Source: Erythroxylum novogranatense
Taxonomy: Eukaryota; Streptophyta; Magnoliopsida; Malpighiales; Erythroxylaceae
Reading direction: 5' to 3'
Length of the DNA stretch: 64,000 bases
Assembly (NCBI GenBank): GCA_029891385.1
Contig: CM057226.1
Location: 9,851,225-9,915,224, forward strand
Positions 11,830-22,814 of this stretch are shown piece after piece; position 1 is the stretch's first letter; every line of letters begins with the position of its first letter. A model generated the notes under the pieces. That model did no database searches, was not told the DNA's origin, and saw only the letters and a list, made by a program, of their open reading frames with translations. Position numbers and translations under genes: made by a program.

Positions 11830-12530
11830 GCGTACCGGGTGGTTGAAAAGTTTTCTTATGTGGTTGAAAAATTTTGCTGGTTGGAATGAAAAGTTTGAAA
11901 AGATGTTATCTTTACAAAGATATTCAATTTCTAAACATGGTTTAGGATATGATCCATTTGATAGAGATTGTTCTTTGATTTCTAAATTTACTAAAGATGA
12001 CAAAGTTGCTAAATGTGCTAGATGCTTAAAAGATGGTCATATAGAAATTGCATGCAAAAGTATTAGAAGTTGTGTTAAGGTTAAGAAAATTTGGGTATTA
12101 AAAGGTACAACACCTCCTAATGTGGTTTATATGACTAACCAAAATGGACCCAAAATGGCTTGGGTACCAATGAGAAGAAAGAAGGTTTCAGTTGTAGGTA
12201 CAAGCAAGGAATGAAAATTCATCAAGCACTTGGTACATTGATAGTGGATGTTCAAGGCATATGAGTGGAGACAAGAACTTATTTGCAGAAATCAAATCAA
12301 AGAATCAAGGATATGTCACATTTGGAGACAACAACAAAGGTCAAGTTAGACAATTTGCTAAGTGTCTCTCAATTATGTGATAATTTGTTAAGTGTCTCTC
12401 AATTATGTGATATGCAATTTAATGTGACATATGAATCATCTCATTGTATGGTTAAGAAAGATGAAAATGTTGCTTTCATTGGTTTGAGATACATATATTA
12501 TTGTTTTACATGATGATAGTTCTTTTAATG
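11830..12530 (+). pseudogene. Sirevirus B gag C-terminus and protease start
   Basis: The first open stretch encodes the gag C-terminus, with FEKMLSLQRYSISKHGLGYD, a CCHC knuckle CARCLKDGHIEIAC (C-X2-C-X4-H-X4-C), KIWVLKGTTPPNVVYMTNQ and NGPKMAWVP. This order is typical of Sirevirus gag tails. After the gag stop at about 12,212, another frame gives a Copia protease start (WYIDSGCSRHMSGDKNLF, 12,225-12,285). A 35-bp unit containing TAAGTGTCTCTCAATTATGT is duplicated at about 12,357-12,412. Sequence similarity stops near 12,530; the rest of pol is deleted. Confidence 0.82.
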
Positions 12531-13373
12531 AAAAGTGTTTGTGAACATTAAATTGAAACTTAGTATGTGTGATTTGAATTCTATTGGTTGATTGTAATTT
12601 TTTTGCATTCTATTGGTTAATGGTCAAATTATGAGGCAAATGTGCAATTACATCTGAAGATTCCAACATCATGATTTACACTTGGGCTGAAATGTGACTG
12701 ATTTGGAGTTTTGACGCATTCTAGTCGACTAATGGGTGTCTAAGTCGACTAATTGGTAATAAGTCTGGTAACAAGTCGACTTATGTGGGTCAATAAGTCG
12801 ACCTATGATATACACAGCATTTGGGAATGAAGGAATTTAAGGATAAGTCGACTCATAAAGTTGGACAAGTCGACTTATGAAGGTCGATAAGTCGACTTAT
12901 GGAGGTAAACAAGTCGACCAACATTTCCTCTTATACTTTTTCAAGTGTGTGTGGTACTTTTTTTGTTCGGTAAACAATCCCCTTGTTGGATTGTTATGTT
13001 ATGTAATGACTTTGCATTTATTTGTGTTTGATGTTTTGTTTGTTTATGAACTGCCATTGCGACTATTTTTCATATTGATTTTTTATTATGAAAAAAAGGG
13101 GGAGTAATATTGGAAATTGATAAATTAGATATTCTTTAGTTACTTGATTAAGGGGGAGTATGTATGTTAAATTGTCTTTGATTTGAGTCTATCTTGATTT
13201 CAAATTACTTTTATGAATTTGATTTTACAAGGTTATTAAATTCAATGATTTATATGATTGAGGGGGAGACTTCTAACCAAAATGACAAGGCATAAAAACC
13301 TTGATCAATGTTTCTTTGTTCTCATTTCTTAAACAATTTCTAAGTGGTTTGTCATTATCAAAAAGGGGGAGAT
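12531..13373 (+). repeat. Sirevirus B 3' non-coding region with GTCGAC motifs and repeated polypurine tracts
   Basis: Nine or so AAGTCGACT-like palindromic motifs lie at 12,722-12,918. Four AGGGGGAG tracts follow at 13,097, 13,151, 13,261 and 13,364, the last directly adjoining the 3' LTR and so the likely true polypurine tract. Multiple polypurine-tract copies upstream of the 3' LTR are a known Sirevirus trait. Confidence 0.78.
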
Positions 13374-14521
13374 TGTTGGACCAATGGTGGTTGACAAATT
13401 AAATCCCACTTGTGTTTTGATAATAATAAAATGTATAGAATTGGTTAAGAAATTATTTCAGGTGATTTAGATTCAAATACATCAAGAAGGAAATAATCTT
13501 CATCTATCTTGAATTGGCAAGACACAAATCATGGTGAAATCAAGAAGGAAATAATCTTCATCAAACTTGAATGGGCAAGACATAAATCATGGTGAAATCA
13601 AGAAGGAAATAATCTTCATCTTGCTAGAGACATTAATAATGAAGATTATAGAAGATTTGATTGGATATTACCGTTGAAGCCAACATAAGTCGACTAGTAC
13701 AATCATAAGTCGACTAATATATCAAGATCTGTCAGGTTGAGAACAACACAAGTCGACTAATAAACTATAAGTCGACTTATCGAAGGATACAAGTCGACTT
13801 ACACTGCATAAGTCGACTTATAGAAGAGCGGAGATAAAATCGTTGTTACAAGTCGACTTACACACCACGACAAGTCGACTAACGAGTACAGTAAACTGAT
13901 TCTGACGAAGTCAATTAGTCACAAATGGAAAGGAGGAAATCAAGCAACGGCTAGTGGACATCCCCAACGGCTATAATCATCTTATAGCTTGCAAATAAAT
14001 AAATAAAAAACATCAAGGGACTGAGTGAGAAATCCAGAAAGCCAAAGAACTTCACTATTATTCCAACTTTGCTCTATATTGCTCTTAGCTTATTTCAAAT
14101 CTGTATTGAGCATTGATCTTTCATCTTTATCTCATCTTTATTGTAAGTTTAGTGATTAGAGGAGAATCACTAGTGAGGTAGGATTTGTGCTGAAAATCAA
14201 ATCGGAGTGTGAGGTTAGCTTGAGCCGGAAATCAAGTAGTTGTGAGGTTAGCTTGAGCCGAAAATCAAGTGGTGTATTGAAGAGTTCACACTGAACTAAA
14301 AAGTGTGCAATAAAGTGATTTGCCAAATCCTAAGTGGGAGCTTAGGTAGAGGACGTAGGTCTTAGCACCGAACCTCTATAAAAACAGCGTTTGCCTTTCT
14401 TCTCTATACTCTTAATTTAATTTGATTAAATTGTTTTGTGTGTATTAGTTCCGTGATTTTATTGTAGAATTTTTCAAAAAGCTTTAAAGATCTATTCAAC
14501 CCCCCTTCTAGATCGCTTACA
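13374..14521 (+). repeat. 3' LTR of Sirevirus B
   Basis: 1,148 bp, TGTTGGACC to CGCTTACA. It is collinear with the 5' LTR except for substitutions and an extra 33-bp tandem duplication near 14,215-14,270, around GAGGTTAGCTTGAGCC. Confidence 0.92.
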
Positions 14522-17500
14522 CCTGTTTTCATTGTGGCATAGCTGGACATTGGAAAAGAAACTACAAAGCTTATCTTGCTAGCTTGAAGGAAAAGAAGTT
14601 AAGCGAAACTTCAACTTCAGGTTTGTTTATGATTGAAATCAATTTTTCTACTTCTGTATCACAATCTTGGGTATTAGATACCGGATGTGGTTCTCACATT
14701 TGTAACAATGTGCAGGTATTGACAGACAGTAGAGCATTAAGAAAAGGTGAAGTGGACTTACGAGTGGGTAATGGAGCAAGAGTTGCTGCATTAGCTATTG
14801 GAACTTGTAGTTTAGTTTTGCCTTCTAGTCTTGCACTTGAACTAAATAATTGTTATTATGTTCTTGTCATCACAAGAAACATTATTTCTATTCCATGTTT
14901 GGACATGAATGGATTTGTTTTCAATATTAAGAATAACAGTTGTTCTTTTTATAAAGATGACATTTATTATGGATATGGTATGCTTACAAATGGTTTGTAT
15001 GAATTAGATCTTAAAAGACCAATTCTTCAAATAAATAGCAAGAAAAGAAGATTAAGTGACCAAAATCCTTCTTATTTATGGCATTGTACTCTAGGTCATA
15101 TTAATGAAACAAGAATCACAAAGTTACATAAAGAAGGATATTTAGATCCTTTCGATTATGAATGATATGAAACTTGTAAGTCTTGTTTAAAGGGTAAAAT
15201 GACCAAACTTCCCTTTAGTGGAAAGGGACAACATACTAATGAGTTGTTAGAGCTTATACATTTAGATGTATGTGGCCCTATGTCTACTCAAGCTAAAGGA
15301 GAATTTTCATATTTCATAACATTCATAGATGACCATTCAAGATATGGTTATGTGTATTTAATGAAATACAAGTCTGAAGCATTTGAAAAGTTCAAAGAAT
15401 TTAGACTTGAAGTAGAGAAACAAACTGGTAAGAGTATTAAGACACTTAGATTTGATCGAGGTGGCGAGTACTTAGACCATGAGTTTCTTAGTTACTTAAA
15501 AGAGAATGGAATTCTCTCACAATGGACTCCACCTGGAACTCCACAACATAATGGGGTTTCTGAAAGGAGAAATCGTACTTTATTAGATATGATACATTCT
15601 ATGATGAACTATGCAGTTCTTCTAGTTTCATGTTGGAGATATGCTCTTAACACTGCTATTTACCTATTGAACAGAGTTCCATCCAAAATCGTTGACAAGA
15701 CTCCATATGAGATATGGACTGGTAAAAGACCAAGGTTGTCACACTTAAAAATTTAGGGATGTGATGCTTACGTTAAGCATGCAATGTTTGATAAGCTTGA
15801 AGCTAAATCAGATAAATGCAAGTTTGTGGGATATCCAAAAGAAAGCTTTGGATATCAATTTTATCATCCTCTTAAGAAAAAGGTGTTTGTCTCAAGACAT
15901 GTTATATTCTTAGAAAGAGAATTTATTCTCAAAGAAAGTAGTGGGAGTGATGTGGAACTTAGAGAAGTTCTAGAACCACAAACACACATTGAAATGGATC
16001 AAGAACCACAAGTTGATACATTAAATGTCCAACCAATGGTTCAAGGAACACATAGTCTGCGACGGTCTGGAAGGGTACGTCATCCTCCTGTTAGATTAGA
16101 TCTACATGTTGAAAAAGGAAGTGATGATACTTCAATTTTGAATGACGAACCTACTGATTTTAAGGAAGCAATGTCAGATATTGATTCCTTAAAATGGCAA
16201 GAAGCCATGAAATCTGAAATGGAATCCATGTACACTAACCAAGTATATTCATTGGTGGATGCACCTGAAGGTATAGTACCTATTGCGTGCAAATGAATTT
16301 TTAAGAGAAAAACTGACATGGATGGAAATGTACATACGTACAAAGCAAGATTAGTGCCGAAAGGTTACAGACAAAAACAAGGAGTTGATTTTGATGAAAC
16401 TTTTTCACCAGTGGCAATGCTTAAATCCATAAGGATTTTATTGGCTATAGCAGCATATCATGATTATGAAGTTTAGCAGATGGATGTCAAAACAACATTT
16501 CTCAATGGTAATTTGCAAGAGGATATGTACATGACACAACCTGAGGATTTTGAATCTAAAGAATTTCCTGATCAAGTATGCAAGTTACAAAGGTCCATAT
16601 ATGGACTGAACCAAGCATCGCGGAGTTGGAACATTCGTTTTGATGAAACAATAAAAAAGTTTGGTTTTATAAAAAATGTAGATGAACCTTGTGTTTACAA
16701 GAAGGTAAACGGGAGTGCCGTCGTTTTCTTGATGCTTTATGTGGATGACATATTGCTCATTGGAAATGACATTTCAATGCTCCAGTCTGTTAAAATATGA
16801 TTATCTAAGAATTTTTCCATGAAGGATATGGGAGAAGCAGCTTATATACTAGGTATAAAGATCTATAGAGATAGATCAAAAAGATTGCTTGGTTTGTCCC
16901 AATCTTCGTACATAGACAAAGTGTTAAAACGATTTAACGTGAAAAATTCCAAGGGGGAATTTTTATCTACATCGCCTAGGATTTCACTTTCTAAGAGCAT
17001 GTGTCCGAAGACACAAGAGGAAAGAGATAGAATGAATGGTGTTTCATATGCTTCAGCTATTGGATCGATCATGTATGTGATGTTATATACGAGACCAGAT
17101 GTTGCTTATGCTTTGAGCATAATAAGCAGATATCAAGATAATCCCGGTGAAGGTCATTGGACAGTTGTGAAAAATATCTTAAAGTACTTGAGAAAGACTA
17201 AAGATATTTTTTTGGTCTATGGAGGAATTGAGCTAAGAGTTCAGAGTTATTCAGATGCTAGTTTCCAGTCTGATCAAGATGCTAGTAGATCACAGTCAGG
17301 GTATATTTTTACTCTTTGTGGTGGAGCGGTTAGTTGGAAGAGTTCCAAACAACCAACCATCGCAGATGCAACAACTAAAGCTGAGTATATTGCAGTTTCT
17401 AAGGCAGCAAAGAAAGCATTTTGGATCAAGAAGTTCATTACTGAACTTGGAGTGATTCCTAGCATTGTTGATCCGATAGTAGTGTACTGCGACAACAATG

Positions 17501-17660
17501 GTGCTATTGCATAAGCGAAGGAACTGAGATCTCATCAGCTATCCAAGCATGTACTCAGGAAGTTTCATCTGATTCGAGAGATAGTGGAATGGAAGGACAT
17601 CTAGATAGAGTGAGTTTCCACTGAAGATAATCTAGCTGATCCTCTCACTAAGTCGTTATC
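14522..17660 (+). pseudogene. Copia A gag zinc knuckle and pol (protease, integrase, reverse transcriptase, RNase H)
   Basis: One reading frame runs from the zinc knuckle (CFHCGIAGHW, 14,526) for over 3 kb. It shows protease (WVLDTGCGSHIC, 14,671), gag-pre-integrase (LWHCTLGHINETRI, 15,078), integrase (LELIHLDVCGPM, 15,247; FDRGGEYLDHEF, 15,451; WTPPGTPQHNGVSERRN, 15,524), reverse transcriptase (MDVKTTFLNGNLQEDMYM, 16,480; SIYGLNQASRSW, 16,597; LYVDDILLIGND, 16,736) and RNase H (YSDASFQSDQDASRSQSGY, 17,248). It is broken by nonsense codons at 15,163, 15,754, 16,294, 16,474, 16,798, 17,512 and two more near 17,600. No frameshift is needed between the domains. Most of these stops read as C-to-T or G-to-A changes. 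Confidence 0.93.
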
Positions 17661-17738
17661 TCAAAAGAAACATGATAGACATATGGATGGCTATGGTATT
17701 CAATACATCGGTAATTGGTTTTATTGCAAGTGGGAGAT

Positions 17739-19250
17739 TGTTAGTTTATGCCCTTGCAGTCAATTATGGTTGTACATTTGATTGTATAAATTTTGTTTTA
17801 TTCAATAAAATGCATTCTTTATCTTTGTGTATTTTAATTATTTAATTATTAATCATAAAGATAAAATCCCTAGAATAATTATTATGCAATTAGAAATTAT
17901 AATGTGATTATAATTATGAGATTCAAATTGCATTTTTTTGTATTATTTCTAAAATGTTCCTAGTTATAGTTTCATCAAGATGGAGTATTGATGAAATGGT
18001 TAGAGTAGCACATATTTGTTTCTTTCTTATGAAGAAAGTAATCGATCTCATAGATTAAAGTATAGAGATACTCAAACAATCTTGTGAGTGCTTATTAGAG
18101 AATAAGTTCACTGAACAGACCCAATAATGAGAATCTCAAATGGAACATTACTTGTGTGTCTGTGGATTATCTCATTATGTTGGTTATATAATTAATCCTT
18201 AGACTTGAGATTACCAAAGTTATCTCATGTAAAAATTACTATGTTTTGATGCTACTTATGTTCTATTATTGGAATAGTTCAATTTGGTAGTTATTGAATA
18301 TAGTATGAACTATGTGGAGATAGTTGAGTAAATCAATAAAGAATTCGTTGTCCTAAAATAATTAGGAAGAATGTTCTGTTGTTCTTGATTAGTAATGATT
18401 TTGAGAATCTCTGGCCAGAGTAAATTGAAATTTGAAAAGGTTATTTTCAAATTTCAATTACAAATCATTTACTAATTAGTAAGAACAAATATGATTAGAT
18501 TATTTAGAGTAAACACGAATTCCATACTCTAATTCTAATTGGAACATTAGATGACGAAATGATTAATTTATACAAGATAACCATGCATAGATAGGTTAAG
18601 TCAAACCACTCTGACATTCCTAATATTTGGTTGGTCATGATATGTTGCTAGACATCAATCATGATCTATAATTATAAATTGTTTAATTAGAAAATTAAAG
18701 ATAAATTAAAAGGAGTTATAATTTATTTGATTCTAATTGTGAATTAGAATTATAATTTGTAATCATTGCAAACATATTAGGAACCTAATGGGTCACACAT
18801 AAAAGGTCTATAAAGGAGAAAGTAAAATTTGAATTAAGTTAGACTTAATTGAGAAGTTTTAGAAACTTTAAAGGGTCAATATATGATATTTGATCTTATA
18901 AGGATTAATTAATAATTATAATTAAAGTTTGACTTTAGTTGTAATTTTAATAAAATCCAAAGATATGAAAAATCTTAAAGGAAAAATTAGAAAATAAAAG
19001 CTAGCACTTCTTACATTTTTCCTCTCAATTTCGATTTGAGTTTTCTCTGAGTAAATTTGTGGATACCGTTAGAGGCCGGACGTTTGAACTGCTTGTGGAA
19101 ATTTGAAACACGAAATCAAAACAAGTTAGTAAAGTTTTATCTATTTCTTGTCTTATGTTTCAATTTAAATGTGTTAAAGTTGATCCTATGGAAAAATTTT
19201 AAATTCATTCCGCTACGTTTAGATTCGATCTTGCGTTTATTTTTCCTATA
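17739..19250 (+). repeat. 3' LTR of Copia A
   Basis: It begins TGTTAGTTTATGCCC after the purine-rich AAGTGGGAGAT and ends near TTTTTCCTATA. The last 520 bp align with window positions 1-584. The expected terminal CA has become TA. The right boundary is approximate. Confidence 0.85.
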
Positions 19251-20450
19251 GTCGTATCCCTCGAACTGTTTCTTAAACCGATCCGTCTTAAGTACCGTAG
19301 CTGCATAAGTGTTCGGCCTCTAACGGTATTCACAAAATAAGTTGAAAGAACTATGTAATTCTTACAGAGAGGGTTAAGCATGAAGTGCTAGCTCTATAGA
19401 GCTCCCGCTTATTTATAATAAACTTTAGACGTTTTAGTAATTTAATTGAAATTAAATACTAATTTCAATTAAACTTTAATTAAAATTACAAATAATTTTA
19501 ATTAAATACCAATTATGTCTCAATAAGATTAAATATCTTATATTGATCTTTATTTATTAAATATTTCATATTTAATCATAAAGTTTTTCAAACTTCATAA
19601 TCAAGTCCAACTTGATTAAATCAACTTTGCTCTCTCCAACTCATTCTATATATGAGACTCATTAGGTTTCCAAATATGTTGGTAATAGTTATAAATTTTT
19701 ATTCTAATTCATAATTAGAATTAGATAAATTGAAACTCCTTTTAACTTATTTTTAATTCTCCAATTAAACAATTTATAATTATAGATCAAGATTGACGTC
19801 TAACAACGCATTATGACCACCTAAATATTTATGAATGTCAAAGTGGTTTTGATTAACCTTTCTGTGCATGATTTTGCTGTATAATTCAATCATTTCATCA
19901 ACTAATATTCCAATTAGACATAGAGCATGGAATTAATGTCTACTCTATTTTGAGTCCAATTATATTAGTTCTCCGCCATTGTCTACTGATTCAATTAATG
20001 ATATTTGTAAACTATTTACAAAATATTATTCTACCTTGGCCAAGGATTTCCTGAATCAATATTAATCGAGAACAACAAAACATTCTTCCTAATTATTTTA
20101 GGGTGATGAATCCTATATTGATCATTCAATTATCTCCATATATTTCATGCTACATCCAATGACTACCGTTTAAACTACCTTTGATAAAATAATTCACGAG
20201 TAGTATCAAAAAATAGCAATCCTCATACAAGATAACTTTGATAATCTCAAGTGAAATGATCACTTATACAATCATCACAATGAGAATTCCATAAACATAC
20301 AAGTAATGTTCCAAATAGATTTCTCATATCGGGTCTATTCAGTGAACTTGTTCTCTAGCAAGCACTCACATGTTTGTTTAGGTATCTCTATACTTTAACC
20401 TATGAGATCGACTACAATCAAAACGATTGGCTATAGGGTATAAACCAACA
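19251..20450 (-). repeat. Inverted LTR of the Copia A family
   Basis: Read on the minus strand it starts TGTTGGTTTATACCC at 20,450. It shares with the adjacent 3' LTR the segments around ATACCGTTAGAGGCCG (19,06x versus 19,32x) and the AATTGTTTAATT / AAAAGGAGTT region (18,68x versus 19,73x). No internal element sequence follows it, so it looks like a solo or truncated LTR abutting the 3' LTR tail to tail. Its extreme right-hand LTR end (19,251-19,300) differs from the plus copy. Confidence 0.75.
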
Positions 20451-20574
20451 AAATTTTCCCCTCAATTATCTAGAATTCCATTGGGATGTTGTAGAATTGA
20501 ACCCACAATGGAAGAGATGTGTTTTTTCCTCTATCCAACTCCATAACCGACCTCCATTTTTGCAAGAACATTGG

Positions 20575-20919
20575 TTATTCACCAATGTGCCATAGACCCA
20601 TTTCAACTAGCTCATCAAGATTGGAAGCAGCAAAGAACTTGAAAAGAAAAGTCCATTCTTCCATTAACATCACCTTCTCCAGCTCCTGTTTACTCCACCG
20701 TGCTTGTGCCCATGCATTGACAACTGAAACATAGGGCGTTCAGACCAGAAGAAATCCATAAGTGCTGAAGACCAGGCCTTTGCACCAGCTTGAAGGAGCT
20801 CCAATGGGGGAGTAACGCCACCGTCTTGAAAAACATTAGAATAATGCTTCAAGGCGTGTTGAATCTTCAGAAACATCTTTCTCCAATCACCCACAGGACG
20901 AGTCTCCGCCAGAGTTCCT
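20575..20919 (-). pseudogene. Frameshifted exon fragment of an unrecognised plant gene
   Basis: On the minus strand a pyrimidine-rich TTTAG acceptor at about 20,920 precedes coding-like sequence with GTLAETRPVGDWRKM, GGVTPPLELLQAGAKAW and DFFWSERP. Around 20,735 the reading must change frame to stay coding-like (VVNAWAQARWSKQELEKV, then EEWTFLFKFFAASNLDEL, stop at 20,575). The shift, the missing upstream exons and the position between transposons indicate a pseudogene fragment. I do not recognise the family. Confidence 0.5.
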
Positions 20920-21302
20920 CCTAAAGAGAGGTTAGAATTGATAAGGTTAAAAAAAATAATTTTAATTATTCTTAAAAATTTATAATTCTATATCCCTACT
21001 TTTCCTCCTTGTTAAATGAATTTTCTCCTATTGGAAATGCAAATTGTTAATACAAAAATGACATAATTATAAATTAATTTATAATTAGTTATTTTCAGTA
21101 TATAATAATCCAAAACTGAATTTATTAATATATAAAATTGTACCTTTAATTTTAATATTTTAATCAAAATGCATATTAAAATTTATCATTTTAAAGTGTT
21201 TAAACTTACTAGTAATGTTATGACATTCTAATAGTCTTTTAATTCAAGAGTAGTAAAAGAAATTATAATTTATTTTCATCTTGACAATAATAATTGATCA
21301 AG
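20920..21302. other. AT-rich spacer
   Basis: I see no gene, RNA or repeat signal between the gene fragment and the CACTA element. Confidence 0.6.
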
Positions 21303-22814
21303 CACTACAAGAAAAATGTGGATTAGTGACGGAAAAATTACCGTTGAAAATTAGCGACGGAAAGTATATTTCTGTCGCTAAAATTGAGTGATTTAGCGAC
21401 GGTACTACTATTCGTCGCTAGATTTGGAGGGAATTCGTCGTGACAAAATTAACGACGGAAGTTAGCAACGAAAAAATATGGTCGTCTGTAATCACTACAA
21501 TTTAACAACAAAAAATTAGCGACGGAAAATATACCATTAGTAATTAGCGACGGAACGCATATTTCCGTCGCTAAAATTGAGTGATTTAGCAACGATACTA
21601 TTATTCGTCGCTAAATTTGGAGAGAATTCGTCGCGACAAAATTAGCAACGGAATTTAGCGACGAAAAAATTCCGTTGCTAAAAATGGAGGAAATTTTTGG
21701 CGGAATAAAAAATTTTGAATTTACCTACGGAAAATTCCGTAGGTAAATATGATTTAGCGACGGAAATTTTCGTTCCATCGATAAAAAGGCGAGAATTTTT
21801 GGCGGAATAAAAAATTTTGAGTTTACCTACGAAAAATTCCGTAGGTAAATTCGGTCGGTTAATATGATTTAGCGACGAAAATTTTCGTTCCGTCAGTAAA
21901 AAGGCGGGAATTTTTAGCAAAATAAAATTTTTTGAGTTTACCTACGAAAATTTTCGTCGGTAATTCCGTCGGTAAATTCTTTTTAAATTCCGACATCTCC
22001 CTCCTACTCGTGTCTTCTTCTTCCTTCTTCCTGTGTCTCCTCTTCGGTTTTCTTGGAGTCCATTTCTCTGTTGTGGACTCCTTTTTCTGCTCGTCGATGT
22101 TGCCTTCTCCAGCCATTGTCATCATGTCCCTCAGTGGAGGTATTTTTGTAACTACTGTTGTGTTTTTTCGTATATTGGATGAAAGTTAATTTAGATATTT
22201 ATTACTTTCGTTTATTTGTGTATTTTGTGAATGGAAAATAACTTTAAGGTATAAATATTAGTGATAGAAGAGACAATACGTAATTTTAGTTGTGATATTA
22301 GGATAAATTTTTGATACATGTAAGGTGTTTGATGAAATGTTTGGTCTTTAAAAAAATAATTTCAGTTCTTTATTTTTGGATCTTTTTTAGTATGAATTTC
22401 ATTATTTGAATTCTTTTACTTAAAATAATGAAGTTATCTTCAAGGTAGCTTTTACAGAAATTAAATACTTTACAGGTAAAATTTAAAAAATAGTTTTCAG
22501 CAAATTTACCGACAAAAAAAATTTTCCGTTGGTAAAATATTGGATTTAGCAACGGAATTTTTTTCCGTCGCTAATTACCGACGGAAAGTCAATTCTGTTG
22601 ATAATTTTCTGATAGAAAAATTTTTATTTTATACCGTCGGTAATTCTGTAGGTAAATTTACTGACGGAATAATTTCCGTCGGTAAATTTAACTACAACTG
22701 TATCTCCGATGACTTTTTTCGTCAGTAAATGCTGTCGCTAAATAAGGTTACCGACAGAATATATCTAAATTCCGTCGATAATTTTCGTCGCTAAACTTCA
22801 TTTTTCTTGTAGCG
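21303..22814. mobile_element. Non-autonomous CACTA (En/Spm) DNA transposon
   Basis: The left terminus CACTACAAGAAAAATG mirrors the right terminus CATTTTTCTTGTAG-CG (one base off a perfect match). A 3-bp duplication AAG lies on each side. Both subterminal zones are packed with TAGCGACGG, CCGTCGCTA and related units in both orientations, the transposase-binding repeats typical of plant CACTA elements. The 1.5-kb body has no transposase. A TC-rich stretch followed by a short ORF near 22,000-22,190 may be a remnant of the parent element's first exon. Confidence 0.92.

Larger units (their letters stand above)
3320..14521 (+). mobile_element. Sirevirus-type Copia retrotransposon B (nested in A, internally deleted, itself interrupted)
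   Basis: It is bounded by two matching LTRs (3,320-4,432 and 13,374-14,521) with TG...CA ends and flanked by CCTGT duplications, so the insertion limits are exact. Internal parts are a primer-binding-site-like sequence (4,435), gag (4,461-5,335), Gypsy element C (5,336-11,482), gag C-terminus and protease start (about 11,830-12,530), and a non-coding 3' region with GTCGAC motifs and four AGGGGGAG tracts. Integrase and reverse transcriptase are missing, so it is non-autonomous. The repeated purine tracts, the gag C-terminal layout and the dispersed palindromic motifs fit the Sirevirus branch of Copia; that assignment is from recognition, not a tree. Confidence 0.88.
1..19250 (+). mobile_element. 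Copia retrotransposon A (outermost, degenerate, 5' end outside window)
   Basis: The order is 5' LTR remnant (1-584), primer-binding site, leader, gag (2,601-3,319), a nested insertion (3,320-14,521), then zinc knuckle, protease, integrase, reverse transcriptase and RNase H (14,522-17,6xx), a purine tract and the 3' LTR (17,739-19,250). Protease before integrase before reverse transcriptase is the Copia order. The 3' LTR starts TGTTAG and the 5' LTR ends in CA just before TGGTATCAGAGC. The pol frame carries only nonsense substitutions, so the element cannot encode working proteins. About 990 bp of the 5' LTR should lie left of the window, judging from the 3' LTR length. Confidence 0.9.

Noticed and set aside
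12722..12918. Regular short repeats resembling a CRISPR-like array
   Set aside because: The GTCGAC units are only about 10 bp, unevenly spaced, in a plant retrotransposon non-coding region.
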